DNA of 64,000 nt from positions 1 through 64,000 of the forward strand of contig NZ_JTEV01000020.1 of the NCBI RefSeq assembly GCF_000786105.1, in the 5' to 3' direction. A program made the translations under genes and the position numbers. Positions 6,869 to 16,465 of this stretch are shown here, in pieces. A model generated the notes under the pieces. That model saw only the letters and a program-made list of their open reading frames with translations. It was not told the origin of the DNA and searched no databases. Source of the stretch: Bdellovibrio sp. ArHS (GTDB lineage: Bacteria > Bdellovibrionota > Bdellovibrionia > Bdellovibrionales > Bdellovibrionaceae). Numbering within the stretch: position 1 is the stretch's first letter; every line of letters begins with the position of its first letter.

Positions 6869-7516
6869 ATGAATCTCATCAAAGATGTCGCAGCTGACGA
6901 GCTGGGTCCTCGTCAAAAAATCATGGAAGCCGCTACGGTGCTCTTCGCTAACGAAGGTTTGCACGGCACCAGCACACGCGACATCGCCCGAGAATCCGGA
7001 CTTAATTTAAGTTTGATCAGCTATTATTTTGGCGGCAAAGAAGGCCTTTATAAGACGGTGATCCAAGAATTCGTGCAAAAAATTTTCCTGCAAATTGATA
7101 GTGTCGTAAACGACTTTGAACAACAGGAAGTTTCCGAAAAAACTTTGCGCAAGGCCATTGTGTCTTTGGTGAATGCCATTATTGATATGCGGGCAGCGAA
7201 CCCTTTGATGGCAAAAATCATGACGCGTGAAAAGCTTTCGGGAATGCCATTTTCCCGGGAAATTCACGAAAGCATGATGATCAGCTCGGGGGAAAAAATT
7301 GAAACCATTATTTTAAAAGGACAAAGAGCGGGGATCGTCAATAAGAAGGTCAATCCGCGTTTCTTCATTGTCTGTCTTGTTGAGGGTATTTTGGGCTATT
7401 TTAATATGCTCGATTGCAAGTGCTCGTGGAATGATGGGCTTTACGAAATGCCCGAGCAGCGCCAACAATTTATTGATCAGATTTCGATGATTTTCTTAGA
7501 AGGGATTTTTAAATGA
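6869..7516 (+). CDS. TetR/AcrR-family transcriptional repressor
   Basis: This 215-residue regulator has the TetR N-terminal helix-turn-helix: RQKIMEAATVLFANEGLHGTS, then TRDIARESGLNLSLISYYFGGKEGLY at about residues 35-60, which contains the recognition helix and the conserved YYFGGKE. The C-terminal ligand domain is helical and resembles TetR members that control efflux or fatty-acid genes. The stop overlaps the start of the TolC gene by four bases, so it is the first gene of the efflux operon and likely senses a pump substrate. Tandem palindromes upstream are its probable operator. Confidence 0.9.
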   Translation: MNLIKDVAADELGPRQKIMEAATVLFANEGLHGTSTRDIARESGLNLSLISYYFGGKEGLYKTVIQEFVQKIFLQIDSVVNDFEQQEVSEKTLRKAIVSLVNAIIDMRAANPLMAKIMTREKLSGMPFSREIHESMMISSGEKIETIILKGQRAGIVNKKVNPRFFIVCLVEGILGYFNMLDCKCSWNDGLYEMPEQRQQFIDQISMIFLEGIFK

Positions 7517-8943
7517 AAAAGGGAGCCGTCGTAGGTTTACTGCTGTGTCTGTGGCAACCGCAAACTTTTGCAATGAATCTGCAAGAGTATTTGAAAACAG
7601 TCGAGACCAAACACAAAGGTCTGCAATCTTATCAATCCAGCCAAGAGGCGGCCCAAGATCGCCGCGAAGCCGCGGATATGGAATTGGTTCCGCAACTGAC
7701 TGCTGGCGTCGGATATCTAAGTGACAAGAGTCCGCTAGGTCAGTTCGCGCAATTGGGAGGAACTCAAACAACAGCGAAGGATTTGCGTCTGGGCCTAGGA
7801 AAGAAGTTTTCCACGGGAACTTCTGTTGCCATCTCTGCGACCGCCAGTGAAATTGAAAACGAAGGCACGTTGTTGAACCCGATGTTTGGTAAGTTCTCTT
7901 ATGGCTCGTTGGGAGTGTCCCTTAATCAATCCTTGTGGCGAGATTCCTTCGGACGCGCAACCCGTTTGCGTTGGCAGCGCCAGGATGCCGCTACCGAGGC
8001 TGAAGTGGGACGCTATGACTTGCAGAAAAAGGTCCTGCTCGTCGAAGCAGAGGCCGCTTATTGGGATTATATCTATCAGACGGAAAATCTAAAAATCGGC
8101 CGGGCTTCTTTGGAGCGGGCTAAGCGCATCGAAAGCTGGACGCGTCGTCGCGTGAATGACGGGATCAGTGATCGTGCGGATCTGCTTTCCACGCAGGCTT
8201 TGGTGGCCGCTCGCCAGTTGACGTTGATTTCTGCGGAAGATGACTTGGCGGCAGCCAAAAGAAAAATCCGCGACTTTTTGGAGCTGACGGATGCCGAGGC
8301 ATTTCCTGAAATTACCGGCGACATTGCGCAAAAACGTTCTTTGAACTCAATGGTGGATGGCAAAGACGGTAAGGTGGTGGCTCTGGACGCATATTTGGCT
8401 TCGTTGAATGCCAAAGCTATGTCTTTAGTCGCTCGCGAGACCGAGGACGCCTACAGACCCGATCTTGTGTTGTCGGGTGCATACAATACAAATAATTTTC
8501 AGCCGAACAAAGGTATTTCTGATGCCACGGGTAAGTGGACAGACACGGATTTACCGACATGGAAGGCCGGTTTAAATCTGGTTTATCTTTTCGACACGGA
8601 TGTAAAAACATCGGCGCAGTCGGCGGCTCGCAAAGAGGCTTTAGCAGCCAAGCTGCAAAGTGAAAGAAAGATGCTGGATAGTGAAAGCTCTTGGATCGAA
8701 TTGAATCGCCGTTATGTTGAGATGACAAAACGCGTGGACTCGGCAACGCAAATTTCTTCATTGCAGATGCAGGCGGCAAAAGCCCAGGCGGATCTTTTCA
8801 ATAAGGGTCGTTCTATCACCGCGAACGTGATCACGGCCGAGCAAGACGCCGAAGAAGCCGAACTGGCGTTGACGAAATTGAAATCAGAACAAAGAAAAAT
8901 GGAGGCTCAAGGACGTTTATTTATCGTCGTTGAGGAGAAATAA
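7513..8943 (+). CDS. TolC-family outer-membrane efflux channel
   Basis: The 476-residue protein has a signal peptide (cut after about residue 20, QTFA-MN). Long helical segments of two related halves are typical of the TolC/OEP family, which forms the outer-membrane barrel and periplasmic tunnel of tripartite pumps. The helical stretches around residues 120-240 and 360-460 are Ala/Glu/Leu-rich coiled coils. It lies between the TetR gene (4-base overlap) and the RND pump gene (2-base gap), so it belongs to that pump. Confidence 0.9.
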   Translation: MKKGAVVGLLLCLWQPQTFAMNLQEYLKTVETKHKGLQSYQSSQEAAQDRREAADMELVPQLTAGVGYLSDKSPLGQFAQLGGTQTTAKDLRLGLGKKFSTGTSVAISATASEIENEGTLLNPMFGKFSYGSLGVSLNQSLWRDSFGRATRLRWQRQDAATEAEVGRYDLQKKVLLVEAEAAYWDYIYQTENLKIGRASLERAKRIESWTRRRVNDGISDRADLLSTQALVAARQLTLISAEDDLAAAKRKIRDFLELTDAEAFPEITGDIAQKRSLNSMVDGKDGKVVALDAYLASLNAKAMSLVARETEDAYRPDLVLSGAYNTNNFQPNKGISDATGKWTDTDLPTWKAGLNLVYLFDTDVKTSAQSAARKEALAAKLQSERKMLDSESSWIELNRRYVEMTKRVDSATQISSLQMQAAKAQADLFNKGRSITANVITAEQDAEEAELALTKLKSEQRKMEAQGRLFIVVEEK

Positions 8944-8945
8944 GA

Positions 8946-11900
8946 ATGAACTTACCTAGTTTATCCATTCGCAGGCCCATCTTTATTTCCTGTATCGTCA
9001 TCTTGATGCTGATTCTGGGGGCGTTTTCTTTAAAACGCATGCCTGTGGATATGTTTCCGGATGTGACGTTCCCGGTTCTTTTCGTACAAGTAACTTATCC
9101 GGGGGCCTCGCCTCTGGATTTGGAAAAGCAAGTTTCGAAATTGATCGAAGATGAGGTGGGGAGTATTTCCGGTCTTAAGACTTTGACTTCGAACAATCTG
9201 GACGGTGTGGCCATTGTCGTTCTGGAGTTCCAGTTAGGCACGGATATCAAAGAAGTAGAGCAAGAGGTGAGGAACCGCCTGGGTAATATTCGTCGGGATT
9301 TACCTGCGGATATTTATGAGCCGGTAATTCGCCGTTTTGACCCCGCCGATCAGCCGATTGTGGTCTTGGCGGTGACGTCGGATCTTCCTGAAGGTCAGGC
9401 TTTCGATTTGGCGAATGAGATTATCAAACCTCAGTTTGAGCGTCTGAAGGACGTAGGACAAGTGGATATCTTCGGTGGTCGGAAGCAGGAAATTCACGTT
9501 ATCGTGGATAAGAACAAGCTTCAGGAGCGTAAGATTTCCATGCTGCAGGTATCTCAGCGTATCCTAGATACTTCAAAAGACACACCGATCGGAAAAATCG
9601 AAAATCCTCAAAGTGAAACAACCCTGAGAACTTCGGGCGAGTTTGACGCTTTAAAACAGATTGCCGAAGTGAACGTGAACTTTATCGGTTCTGACCGCGC
9701 AGTGCTGGTTCAGGATATCGGTAAGGTCGTGCGCAGTTTGGAAGACCAAAAAACTATTGGTCGCATCAAAGGCCGTTCAGCGCTTTTGATGAATATCTAT
9801 AAGCAGCGGGGAGCAAACACCGTCGCTGTTGCCGAAAACGTGAACAAAAATATTGCCAAGATCAATGCGCTCTTAAAAGAACGCAAGATCAGCGGCGAGG
9901 TGTCTTTGGTTCGCGACACTTCTCGTCCTATTCAGTTGAATGTGTATGACGTTAAAGAATCGATCATTATTGGTATCATTCTTTGTGTGATCGTTGTGTT
10001 CTTCTTCTTGGGGTCCGCGCGCTCCACTTTCATCACGGCGATGGCCTTGCCGAACTCCCTTTTGGGAGGCTTTGTTATCATGTATGCCATGGGCTTTACG
10101 ATCAACTTGATGACGTTGCTAGCGCTTTCATTGGCGGTGGGATTATTGATTGATGATGCCATCGTGGTCCGGGAAAACATCTTCCGTCACTTGGAAATGG
10201 GCAAGAAACCAAAAGACGCCGCTCTGGATGGAACCAAAGAAGTGGCTATGGCCGTGATTGCAACTACACTTGTGGTGATTGCCGTATTCGGTCCGATTTC
10301 ATTCTTACAAGGGATTGTAGGACAATTTTTTAAGCAGTTCGGTTTGACGGTCGTCTTCACGATGCTGATTTCTCTGTTTGACGCGTTCACCGTGGCGCCG
10401 ATGCTTTCAGCCTATATGGCGCATCCCAACGAGCATCATAAAGGAACAGGTCTTATTGGACGAATGTTGGCTGGCTTTGACCGCTTTCAAACTCGGCTTG
10501 AGGATATCTATGAAAAAGGTCTGAAGTACACGCTGGCGAATCCTAAAAAGATCCTGTTGGCGGGGACGTTGATTTTCTTCGGGTCCCTGGTCTCTATCGC
10601 CTTCATTCCTAAAACCTTCCTGCCTTCGCCGGATAACGGCGAGTTTAACGTGAATATCGAGATGCCAGTCGGATCTTCTTTGATGGCGACGAGTGCTTTC
10701 ACGGAAAAAGTCGAAAAGATTTTTGAGAATGATGCCGCAGTCGATATGGTTTTAACGGTGGTTGGTAATACCAATAATGAATCCAATAAAGCCATGTTGT
10801 TTGTGCGTCTGGTAGAGCGAAAAAAGCGTTCTATGTCGACGACGGACTACAAGGAAGAAGTGCGTAAAAAGCTTACGCAGTTTAACAAGGAAGCCATTGT
10901 TTCGTTGGGCGATATCGATGCCGTGAACTCGGGGCAAAAGCCTTTGAACGTGAATATTCAAGGGGAAAACCTGGAAGATCTGAATGCTTACGCCGTGAAG
11001 TTGGTGGAGCGCATGAAGAAGATCCCGGGCCTTGTGGATGTGGATACAAACTTCCGTTCAGGAAAACCGGAATTCCATGTGGTCTTTGATCGCGCTAAAT
11101 CTGAAGCTCTGGGTGTGTCGACCGTGACGGCCGGTGCAGAACTTCGTAATCGCACCGAAGGAAATGAACAGGCGATCTTCCGTGAAAACGGTATCGACTA
11201 TAAAATCCGAGTGCGTTTTGAAGAGGTGTTCCGCGATTTAAGAACGCAGTTTTCGACAACTCTAGTGCCGAATTCGAACTTTAACATGATCCCTCTTTCA
11301 CGCATCGCTAAGGGTGAAGAGACTTTCGGTTATTCTCAGATTAATCGTCAGAACAAAGGCCGTTACATTCAGATTTCAGGAAACTTGGCCAAGGGCGGGG
11401 CTCTGGGGACCATTTCCGCTGAAATCGAAAAAATCATCAAAACCGAACTGCCACCACCTCCGGGCGTTGATTATAAATTCCAAGGACAGGCGGATGACTT
11501 TAAAGAGCTGATTGAAAACATGCTTCTGGCAATTTTCTTGGGTGTGACCTTCATCTATCTTGTTCTGGCAAGTTTGTATGAAAGTTTCATCACGCCGTTT
11601 TCAATTCTTCTGGCGTTGCCTTTGGCAATGACCGGCGCATTCTTGGCACTTTTGATTTTCGGCAAGACGATCGATATCTTCTCGTTGATTGGTATTGTTC
11701 TTCTTTTAGGGGTCGTGGCTAAGAACTCGATCTTGCTAGTCGACTATACGAATCAGTTGATTCACGAAGGTCTTGAGCGTAACACGGCTTTGCTAAAAGC
11801 ATGTCGCACGCGTCTTCGTCCGATCCTGATGACGTCATTGGCTTTGATTGCCGGGATGATTCCTATCGCGATTGGTCTGAACGAGGCCTCTGCGATGCGA

Positions 11901-12050
11901 ACCTCTATGGGGATTGCGATTATCGGTGGTCTGGTCAGTTCGACGTTGCTGACACTTCTTATTGTGCCAGCGGCTTTCGGATTCATTGAGGATTTCAAAA
12001 TGTGGTTCCGCCACAAGCTGGCGAAACTGACGGGATATCAAGGTTCGTAG
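8946..12050 (+). CDS. RND-family efflux pump, inner-membrane subunit (HAE1-like)
   Basis: At 1034 residues this has the normal length for AcrB-like proton-driven pumps. The N-terminus (SIRRPIFISCIVILMLILG) is the first membrane helix. Two large periplasmic loops each precede a block of membrane helices, near residues 330-520 and 850-1010. The fourth-helix motif GLLIDDAIVVRENI contains the paired Asp residues of the proton relay. The sequence fits the hydrophobe/amphiphile class better than the metal (CzcA) class. Unusually, the operon has no membrane-fusion adaptor gene, so the adaptor must be encoded elsewhere. Its 3' end overlaps the convergent selO gene by 13 bases. Confidence 0.93.
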   Translation: MNLPSLSIRRPIFISCIVILMLILGAFSLKRMPVDMFPDVTFPVLFVQVTYPGASPLDLEKQVSKLIEDEVGSISGLKTLTSNNLDGVAIVVLEFQLGTDIKEVEQEVRNRLGNIRRDLPADIYEPVIRRFDPADQPIVVLAVTSDLPEGQAFDLANEIIKPQFERLKDVGQVDIFGGRKQEIHVIVDKNKLQERKISMLQVSQRILDTSKDTPIGKIENPQSETTLRTSGEFDALKQIAEVNVNFIGSDRAVLVQDIGKVVRSLEDQKTIGRIKGRSALLMNIYKQRGANTVAVAENVNKNIAKINALLKERKISGEVSLVRDTSRPIQLNVYDVKESIIIGIILCVIVVFFFLGSARSTFITAMALPNSLLGGFVIMYAMGFTINLMTLLALSLAVGLLIDDAIVVRENIFRHLEMGKKPKDAALDGTKEVAMAVIATTLVVIAVFGPISFLQGIVGQFFKQFGLTVVFTMLISLFDAFTVAPMLSAYMAHPNEHHKGTGLIGRMLAGFDRFQTRLEDIYEKGLKYTLANPKKILLAGTLIFFGSLVSIAFIPKTFLPSPDNGEFNVNIEMPVGSSLMATSAFTEKVEKIFENDAAVDMVLTVVGNTNNESNKAMLFVRLVERKKRSMSTTDYKEEVRKKLTQFNKEAIVSLGDIDAVNSGQKPLNVNIQGENLEDLNAYAVKLVERMKKIPGLVDVDTNFRSGKPEFHVVFDRAKSEALGVSTVTAGAELRNRTEGNEQAIFRENGIDYKIRVRFEEVFRDLRTQFSTTLVPNSNFNMIPLSRIAKGEETFGYSQINRQNKGRYIQISGNLAKGGALGTISAEIEKIIKTELPPPPGVDYKFQGQADDFKELIENMLLAIFLGVTFIYLVLASLYESFITPFSILLALPLAMTGAFLALLIFGKTIDIFSLIGIVLLLGVVAKNSILLVDYTNQLIHEGLERNTALLKACRTRLRPILMTSLALIAGMIPIAIGLNEASAMRTSMGIAIIGGLVSSTLLTLLIVPAAFGFIEDFKMWFRHKLAKLTGYQGS

Positions 12051-13453
12051 ACGCCACGGAAGCTGCGGATATCCTGCAGCTTCTTCGTAAAAGCAGTCCA
12101 GTCGTCACTTTCGGCGATGGGCTGCCAGATGGATTCCAACTCATCTATCAACAAAGAACAGGCCTGACTTCCCAAGAAGTAAGGATGCTGTTCTTTTTCA
12201 ATTGATTCAGTCTCGAAGGCTTCCAGCATTGCTCGCAAGTTTTTAAAAGACTCTTTTTTATAAAGATTTTTGAGCGGTGATCTTGCAAGGCGTTCTTCCG
12301 AGCCGCCTGAATGCAAATCAAACAAGGTCTGTTCGAACAAAGCTTTTTCCTGATCCATGAACTGAAATAAATTTGCGACTAGCTCAGAGTTAAGCTCGGC
12401 AGCGCCTTGAGGATCTAAAAGAGGATTTTTTAAGTTCAGTCGTCGCAAAAGTCTTTGATGGACATGGAAGTTGAAGACATCCGCATAATCTTCCAAAACA
12501 TCTTCAATAGGAAGCTCCGGATAGGCCACGCGCAAAGAGCTGCCAAGTTGATACAGGCTCCATAAGACACTTGCGGGTTGACGGCCGTAACAATACAGGC
12601 CTGATTGATCGAAATAGGCCGCCGTGAAGGACGGATCATAGTGAGGGAGAAAACGATAAGGACCGTAATCGAAGCTTTCACCTGTGATATTCATGTTGTC
12701 CGTGTTTAACACGCCATGAACAAATCCTGCCATCATCCAGGAGGCGCAAGTTTCCGCCAGAGCATGGGAAACGGCTTTTAGAAACGCCGCCGCCAGCTCT
12801 GCGCCCGCATGAGATTGTAAATCGGGGTAATAGTGTCGCACGCAGTAGTGCAGCAGTTTGCTGATATTGTCCTTTTGTTGAAGATAGGCCAGTCGCTGAA
12901 AAGTTCCAATGCGGATATGGCTGTGGCTCATGCGCACCAAAACTCCGGAACGGGTGGGGGACGGTTCATCTTGTCGGTCTAGGCTTTCACCGGTTTCAAA
13001 AACAGAAAAGGTTTTGCTCGTGTTCACGCCATAGGATTCCAGCAATTCGGTGGCCAAGATTTCGCGAAAGGCGCCCTTGAGAGTTAAGCGTCCGTCTCCG
13101 TTGCGAGAGTAGGGCGTTTGGCCACTGCCCTTGGTGCCCAAGTCGTAAAGTTTGTTTCCCGCAAAAACCTGCGCAAACAGAAAGCCCCGGCCATCACCCA
13201 GTTGAGGATTGTAAACTTGGAATTGATGGCCGTGATAGCGCAAGGCCAGCGGTTTTTTGATATTGTCAGGCAAAGCATCAAAGGACCAAAAATGCTTTTT
13301 CCACTGTACATCGTCGAGCTGATCCAAACCCAGAATGCGTGCGGCCTGCTGGTTGCGATATCTTAAAATTCCCTGGGGAAAGGCGGCCGCCTGAACCTCG
13401 TCATAAAAATCAGGGCCTAGCTCATAAATCGGGGGAGTTTGCGTCACTGACAT
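12038..13453 (-). CDS. selO: SelO-family protein adenylyltransferase (YdiU)
   Basis: The 471-residue pseudokinase-fold enzyme transfers AMP from ATP to protein Ser/Thr/Tyr. Family landmarks are present in order: YHGHQFQVYNPQLGDGRG, LGTKGSGQTPYSR with the nucleotide-binding Lys, GRLTLKGAFREIL, SHSHIRIGTF, and HGVLNTDNMNITGESFDYGP with the catalytic and metal-binding Asn/Asp. The C-terminal Cys-containing redox tail of some SelO proteins is not obvious: the chain ends FRGVYEP. It stands alone and converges on the RND gene. Confidence 0.93.
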   Translation of the reverse strand: MSVTQTPPIYELGPDFYDEVQAAAFPQGILRYRNQQAARILGLDQLDDVQWKKHFWSFDALPDNIKKPLALRYHGHQFQVYNPQLGDGRGFLFAQVFAGNKLYDLGTKGSGQTPYSRNGDGRLTLKGAFREILATELLESYGVNTSKTFSVFETGESLDRQDEPSPTRSGVLVRMSHSHIRIGTFQRLAYLQQKDNISKLLHYCVRHYYPDLQSHAGAELAAAFLKAVSHALAETCASWMMAGFVHGVLNTDNMNITGESFDYGPYRFLPHYDPSFTAAYFDQSGLYCYGRQPASVLWSLYQLGSSLRVAYPELPIEDVLEDYADVFNFHVHQRLLRRLNLKNPLLDPQGAAELNSELVANLFQFMDQEKALFEQTLFDLHSGGSEERLARSPLKNLYKKESFKNLRAMLEAFETESIEKEQHPYFLGSQACSLLIDELESIWQPIAESDDWTAFTKKLQDIRSFRGVYEP

Positions 13454-13502
13454 GTACCTTCTTCATCTTTCTAAATTGAAATGCCCCGCATGGCAGATCC
13501 AG

Positions 13503-13540
13503 TTGACAGTAACTTGCATTTAGGTCAAAAGTAAATGACC
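13503..13540 (+). promoter_or_regulatory. -35-like hexamer and GGTCA/TGACC dyad upstream of the merC-like gene
   Basis: TTGACA at 13503-13508 is a perfect -35 hexamer. A dyad GGTCA-8-TGACC (13523-13527 and 13536-13540) lies where the -10 region would be. No clear -10 can be chosen. The arrangement suits a repressor site over a promoter, possibly metal-responsive given the downstream gene. Confidence 0.35.
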
Positions 13541-13554
13541 AAAGGCGGTCTGAA

Positions 13555-14016
13555 GTGGATGAACAAATCACCCTTGATAAATCTATAAAAATTGATTCGT
13601 GTTGTGAAGTAGATCACTCTCAGCATGCATCATTTGAAGAAAAAACAGATCGCTGGGATAAGCTGGGAATCTTTCTTTCAAGTCTTTGTGCCCTTCACTG
13701 TTTAGTCACACCCTTGTTAGTCCTGTCTTTGCCGGTTTTAGGCGAGTTCTTTCACCAGGAATGGGTGCATTTGGTCATGGCTTTATTTGTCGTGCCTGTT
13801 GGTCTTTTTGCTTTTTGGTCTGGTTATAAGCACCACCAGCAAGGCAAGGTCTTTGCTTTGGGGGTTTTGGGGCTTGCGATGGTGGGTGGGGCTTCCTTGG
13901 TGCCGCATGAGTGGGTGGAAATCCACGAGCATGATGTGGTGACGATTCTAGGAAGTATCTTTTTGATCACGGCCCATATTCTCAACCGCCGCGCCTGCCT
14001 TTGTCATAAGCACTAA
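13555..14016 (+). CDS. MerC-domain membrane protein
   Basis: This 153-residue protein begins at GTG 13555, since no in-frame ATG is available. The N-terminal 35 residues are soluble and metal-ligand-rich (SCCEVDHSQH). The MerC landmark SLCALHCLVTPLL follows, with Cys-x-x-x-Cys in the first membrane helix. Four hydrophobic helices come next, ending in a Cys/His tail (RRACLCHKH). MerC proteins move mercuric or other soft metal ions through the inner membrane. There is no mer operon here, so transport of another metal (zinc, copper) is equally possible. Confidence 0.8.
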   Translation: MDEQITLDKSIKIDSCCEVDHSQHASFEEKTDRWDKLGIFLSSLCALHCLVTPLLVLSLPVLGEFFHQEWVHLVMALFVVPVGLFAFWSGYKHHQQGKVFALGVLGLAMVGGASLVPHEWVEIHEHDVVTILGSIFLITAHILNRRACLCHKH

Positions 14017-14115
14017 AAGTCCATCCTGGATTCTCGAGCCTCCTCGACCTCTGTCAACTGAAGGCGCGACCTTCTTAAGAGTGTGCAACATTATGTGGCG
14101 CACGGCGCATAGGTG

Positions 14116-14143
14116 TTGAAAACCAAATGAAAGCTAATATGAT
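14116..14143 (+). promoter_or_regulatory. Probable promoter of the HiPIP gene
   Basis: TTGAAA at 14116-14121 and TATGAT at 14138-14143 are separated by 16 bases and lie about 30 bases before the start codon. Both hexamers are close to the sigma-70 consensus. Confidence 0.5.
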
Positions 14144-14173
14144 TGGATATTGCAAACCCCAATCGGAGGCAAC

Positions 14174-14551
14174 ATGATCGAGAACAAAATGAATCGTCGC
14201 GGTTTCTTTTCAACACTTATTAAAGTCACAGGTGTCGCAGTCATTGCACCTACAGTTTTGAATTCTGTTTTCTCTTCTGCAGCTCAGGCTCAGAAAAAAC
14301 GTGGTGGCGCAGCTCCAGCCGCAGGTGGCGGTATGCCGATGCTAGATCCAAATGATTCTGTCGCTAAGGCAGTTAAATACGTCGAGGACTACAGAAAAGC
14401 TCCTGAAGCCAAAGGCAACCACTGTGCGACTTGCTCATTCTATGCGAAAAAAGAAACGAAAAATGGTAAAGAAGCCGGCACTTGCACTATCTTCGCAGGT
14501 AAACTTGTTTACGGAGAAGCATGGTGTGCTTCTTGGAATAAAAAAGCTTAG
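14174..14551 (+). CDS. High-potential iron-sulfur protein, Tat-exported
   Basis: The ATG at 14174 follows a GGAGG site and is preferred over the TTG at 14150. The 125-residue product opens with a twin-arginine signal (NRRGFFSTL, residues 7-15, then a hydrophobic core and AQA). This fits export of a protein already holding its iron-sulfur cluster. Four Cys (84, 87, 104, 118) in the pattern CxxC...C...C, with a conserved Trp/Tyr environment, match the HiPIP 4Fe-4S fold. HiPIPs carry electrons in the periplasm between the bc1 complex and terminal oxidases. Single gene with its own promoter and terminator. Confidence 0.92.
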   Translation: MIENKMNRRGFFSTLIKVTGVAVIAPTVLNSVFSSAAQAQKKRGGAAPAAGGGMPMLDPNDSVAKAVKYVEDYRKAPEAKGNHCATCSFYAKKETKNGKEAGTCTIFAGKLVYGEAWCASWNKKA

Positions 14552-14576
14552 TTTTTAGCTGAAAGATTCCTAAATA

Positions 14577-14606
14577 AAAAAGGCCGACAATGTCGGCCTT
14601 TTTTAT
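14577..14606 (+). terminator. Bidirectional rho-independent terminator
   Basis: Stem aaaggccgaca / tgtcggccttt with A-run on one side and T-run on the other. It ends the HiPIP gene on the + strand and the fadD gene on the - strand. Confidence 0.9.
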
Positions 14607-14621
14607 TTTTGCAAGAGCTTC

Positions 14622-16289
14622 TTAGGCTTTCACGGTATCGCGAAGCGCTCGGCGCAGAATTTTGCCGACGTTGGTTTTTGGAAGTTCGGTTCTGAATTCA
14701 ACCAAACGGGGAGTTTTATAACCGGTCAGGCTTTTGCGAGCATGGGCGATCACTTCCTCTGCGGTAAGATTCGGATCTTTTTTCACGACGACTGCTTTGA
14801 CGATTTCGCCCGAATGTTCATCAGGAACCCCGATCGCCGCCACTTCCAACACTCCGGGATGTGACGCAATCGCCTCTTCCACTTCATTCGGATAAACGTT
14901 GAAGCCGGAAACCAAAATCATGTCTTTCTTGCGGTCGACGATTTTAAAGAAACCTTGCTCATCCACGGTGGCGACATCGCCTGTACGTAGCCAGCCGTCG
15001 TTAAGAACTTTTTCAGTCTCTTCAGGTTTGTTCCAATATCCCGCCATCACTTGCGGGCCTTTGCAGCACAGCTCACCAGGTTCGCCCATGGCGACTTCCT
15101 GATCGTCATCATTTAAAAGCTTGATGTCCGTGCTAGGGAAGGGAAGACCGATGGTGCCGACCCTGTCTGTGCCGTCAATAGGGTTGCAGCACACAACCGG
15201 TGAAGCTTCTGTTAAGCCGTATCCTTCGACAATCACGGACTTGGTCAGTTCCATCCATTTTTCCGCTACGGCTTTTTGTAAAGTCATGGCGCCCGCGACA
15301 CTGATTTTTACCTTTGAAAAATCAATCGTTGTGAACGCGGGATTATTCATCAAAGCGTTGAACAAGGTGTTAACACCGGCCAAGACGGTGAAAGGACTTT
15401 TTTTCATTTCTTTGATGAAGGCCGGGATGTCACGAGGATTTGTGATCAGGATGTTTTCCGCGCCATAACGCAGAAGTCCCAAACAGTTCAGAGTCAAAGC
15501 GAAGATGTGATACAGAGGAAGAGCGGCAACGGCGATCTCTTCGCCTTCGCGCAACTTCGGTTTCATCCAGTCACGGATTTGCAGAACGTTGGCAAGTACG
15601 TTGCGGTGAAGAAGCATCGCTCCTTTAGCCACACCTGTGGTGCCACCGGTGTACTGAAGGAAAGCGATGTCATCCAATGTTGTCGCGACTCTTTGAGAAG
15701 GTTTCATGGCCCCTAGTTCCAGCGCCTGGCGGAAGGTGTAAGCCTGAGGCAGATTGTAAGCGGGCACCATTTTTTTAATATACTTCACAACCGAGTTAAC
15801 CAGAATTCTTTTGGGCGCCGGAAACATGTCGCCGATCTCGGTCACAACAACACTTTCAATCTGCGTGTCTCTCAGAATCTGTTCAAGTTGGCTTGCGTAG
15901 TTTGCAAGAATAACGACCGCCTTCGCCCCAGAGTCCTTGAACTGATGTTGCATTTCTTTTGCTGTGTAGAGAGGGTTTGTATTCACAATGGTAAGACCAG
16001 AGCGTAACGCGGCAAAAGCGATGACTGGAAATTGCAGAACATTGGGCATTTGAATGGCGATGCGATCGCCTTTTTTTAACTTCAATTCATTTTGCAGGAA
16101 TGAAGCGAAAATCTGCACTTGGCGATCGAGTTCGGAAAAGGTGAGGCTGACTCCCATGTTGGTGAAAGCTTTCTTTTGGGAAAACAGGCGAATGGACTCT
16201 TCGTAAAGATCGAAAAGAGACGAATACTTCGTCACGTCGACTTCCGTAGAGACTTCTTTAGGGTAGTTTTTAAGCCAGATCTTTTCCAT
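14622..16289 (-). CDS. fadD: Long-chain fatty acid-CoA ligase
   Basis: This 555-residue adenylate-forming enzyme activates free fatty acids with ATP and CoA. The AMP-binding P-loop YTGGTTGVAKGA is at about residues 213-224. The second signature VEGYGLTEASPV and the hinge region GWLRTGDVATVDEQGFFKIVDRKKDMILVSGFNVYP are intact, and the C-terminal catalytic Lys lies in PKTNVGKILRR. Length and motifs match FadD. The ATG at 16289 has a good ribosome site (aaggaggaaaga, reading the minus strand). It supplies acyl-CoA to the beta-oxidation genes at 37.5-41.3 kb. Confidence 0.95.
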   Translation of the reverse strand: MEKIWLKNYPKEVSTEVDVTKYSSLFDLYEESIRLFSQKKAFTNMGVSLTFSELDRQVQIFASFLQNELKLKKGDRIAIQMPNVLQFPVIAFAALRSGLTIVNTNPLYTAKEMQHQFKDSGAKAVVILANYASQLEQILRDTQIESVVVTEIGDMFPAPKRILVNSVVKYIKKMVPAYNLPQAYTFRQALELGAMKPSQRVATTLDDIAFLQYTGGTTGVAKGAMLLHRNVLANVLQIRDWMKPKLREGEEIAVAALPLYHIFALTLNCLGLLRYGAENILITNPRDIPAFIKEMKKSPFTVLAGVNTLFNALMNNPAFTTIDFSKVKISVAGAMTLQKAVAEKWMELTKSVIVEGYGLTEASPVVCCNPIDGTDRVGTIGLPFPSTDIKLLNDDDQEVAMGEPGELCCKGPQVMAGYWNKPEETEKVLNDGWLRTGDVATVDEQGFFKIVDRKKDMILVSGFNVYPNEVEEAIASHPGVLEVAAIGVPDEHSGEIVKAVVVKKDPNLTAEEVIAHARKSLTGYKTPRLVEFRTELPKTNVGKILRRALRDTVKA

Positions 16290-16465
16290 CTTTCCTCCAA
16301 GTTGCTAACAAGTCATTTCAAAACATCCAGAGTTTCCGCGGAGGTTTGACTCTGCAGGTTTTGAACTAACTTGTTTAAATGTGATCTTTCAAAGGATAGA
16401 GTAAAGATTCGAGATGGGTAAAGTAAATTCTTGTTTTCACTCGGCCTATTTGCAAAACTTAAATC

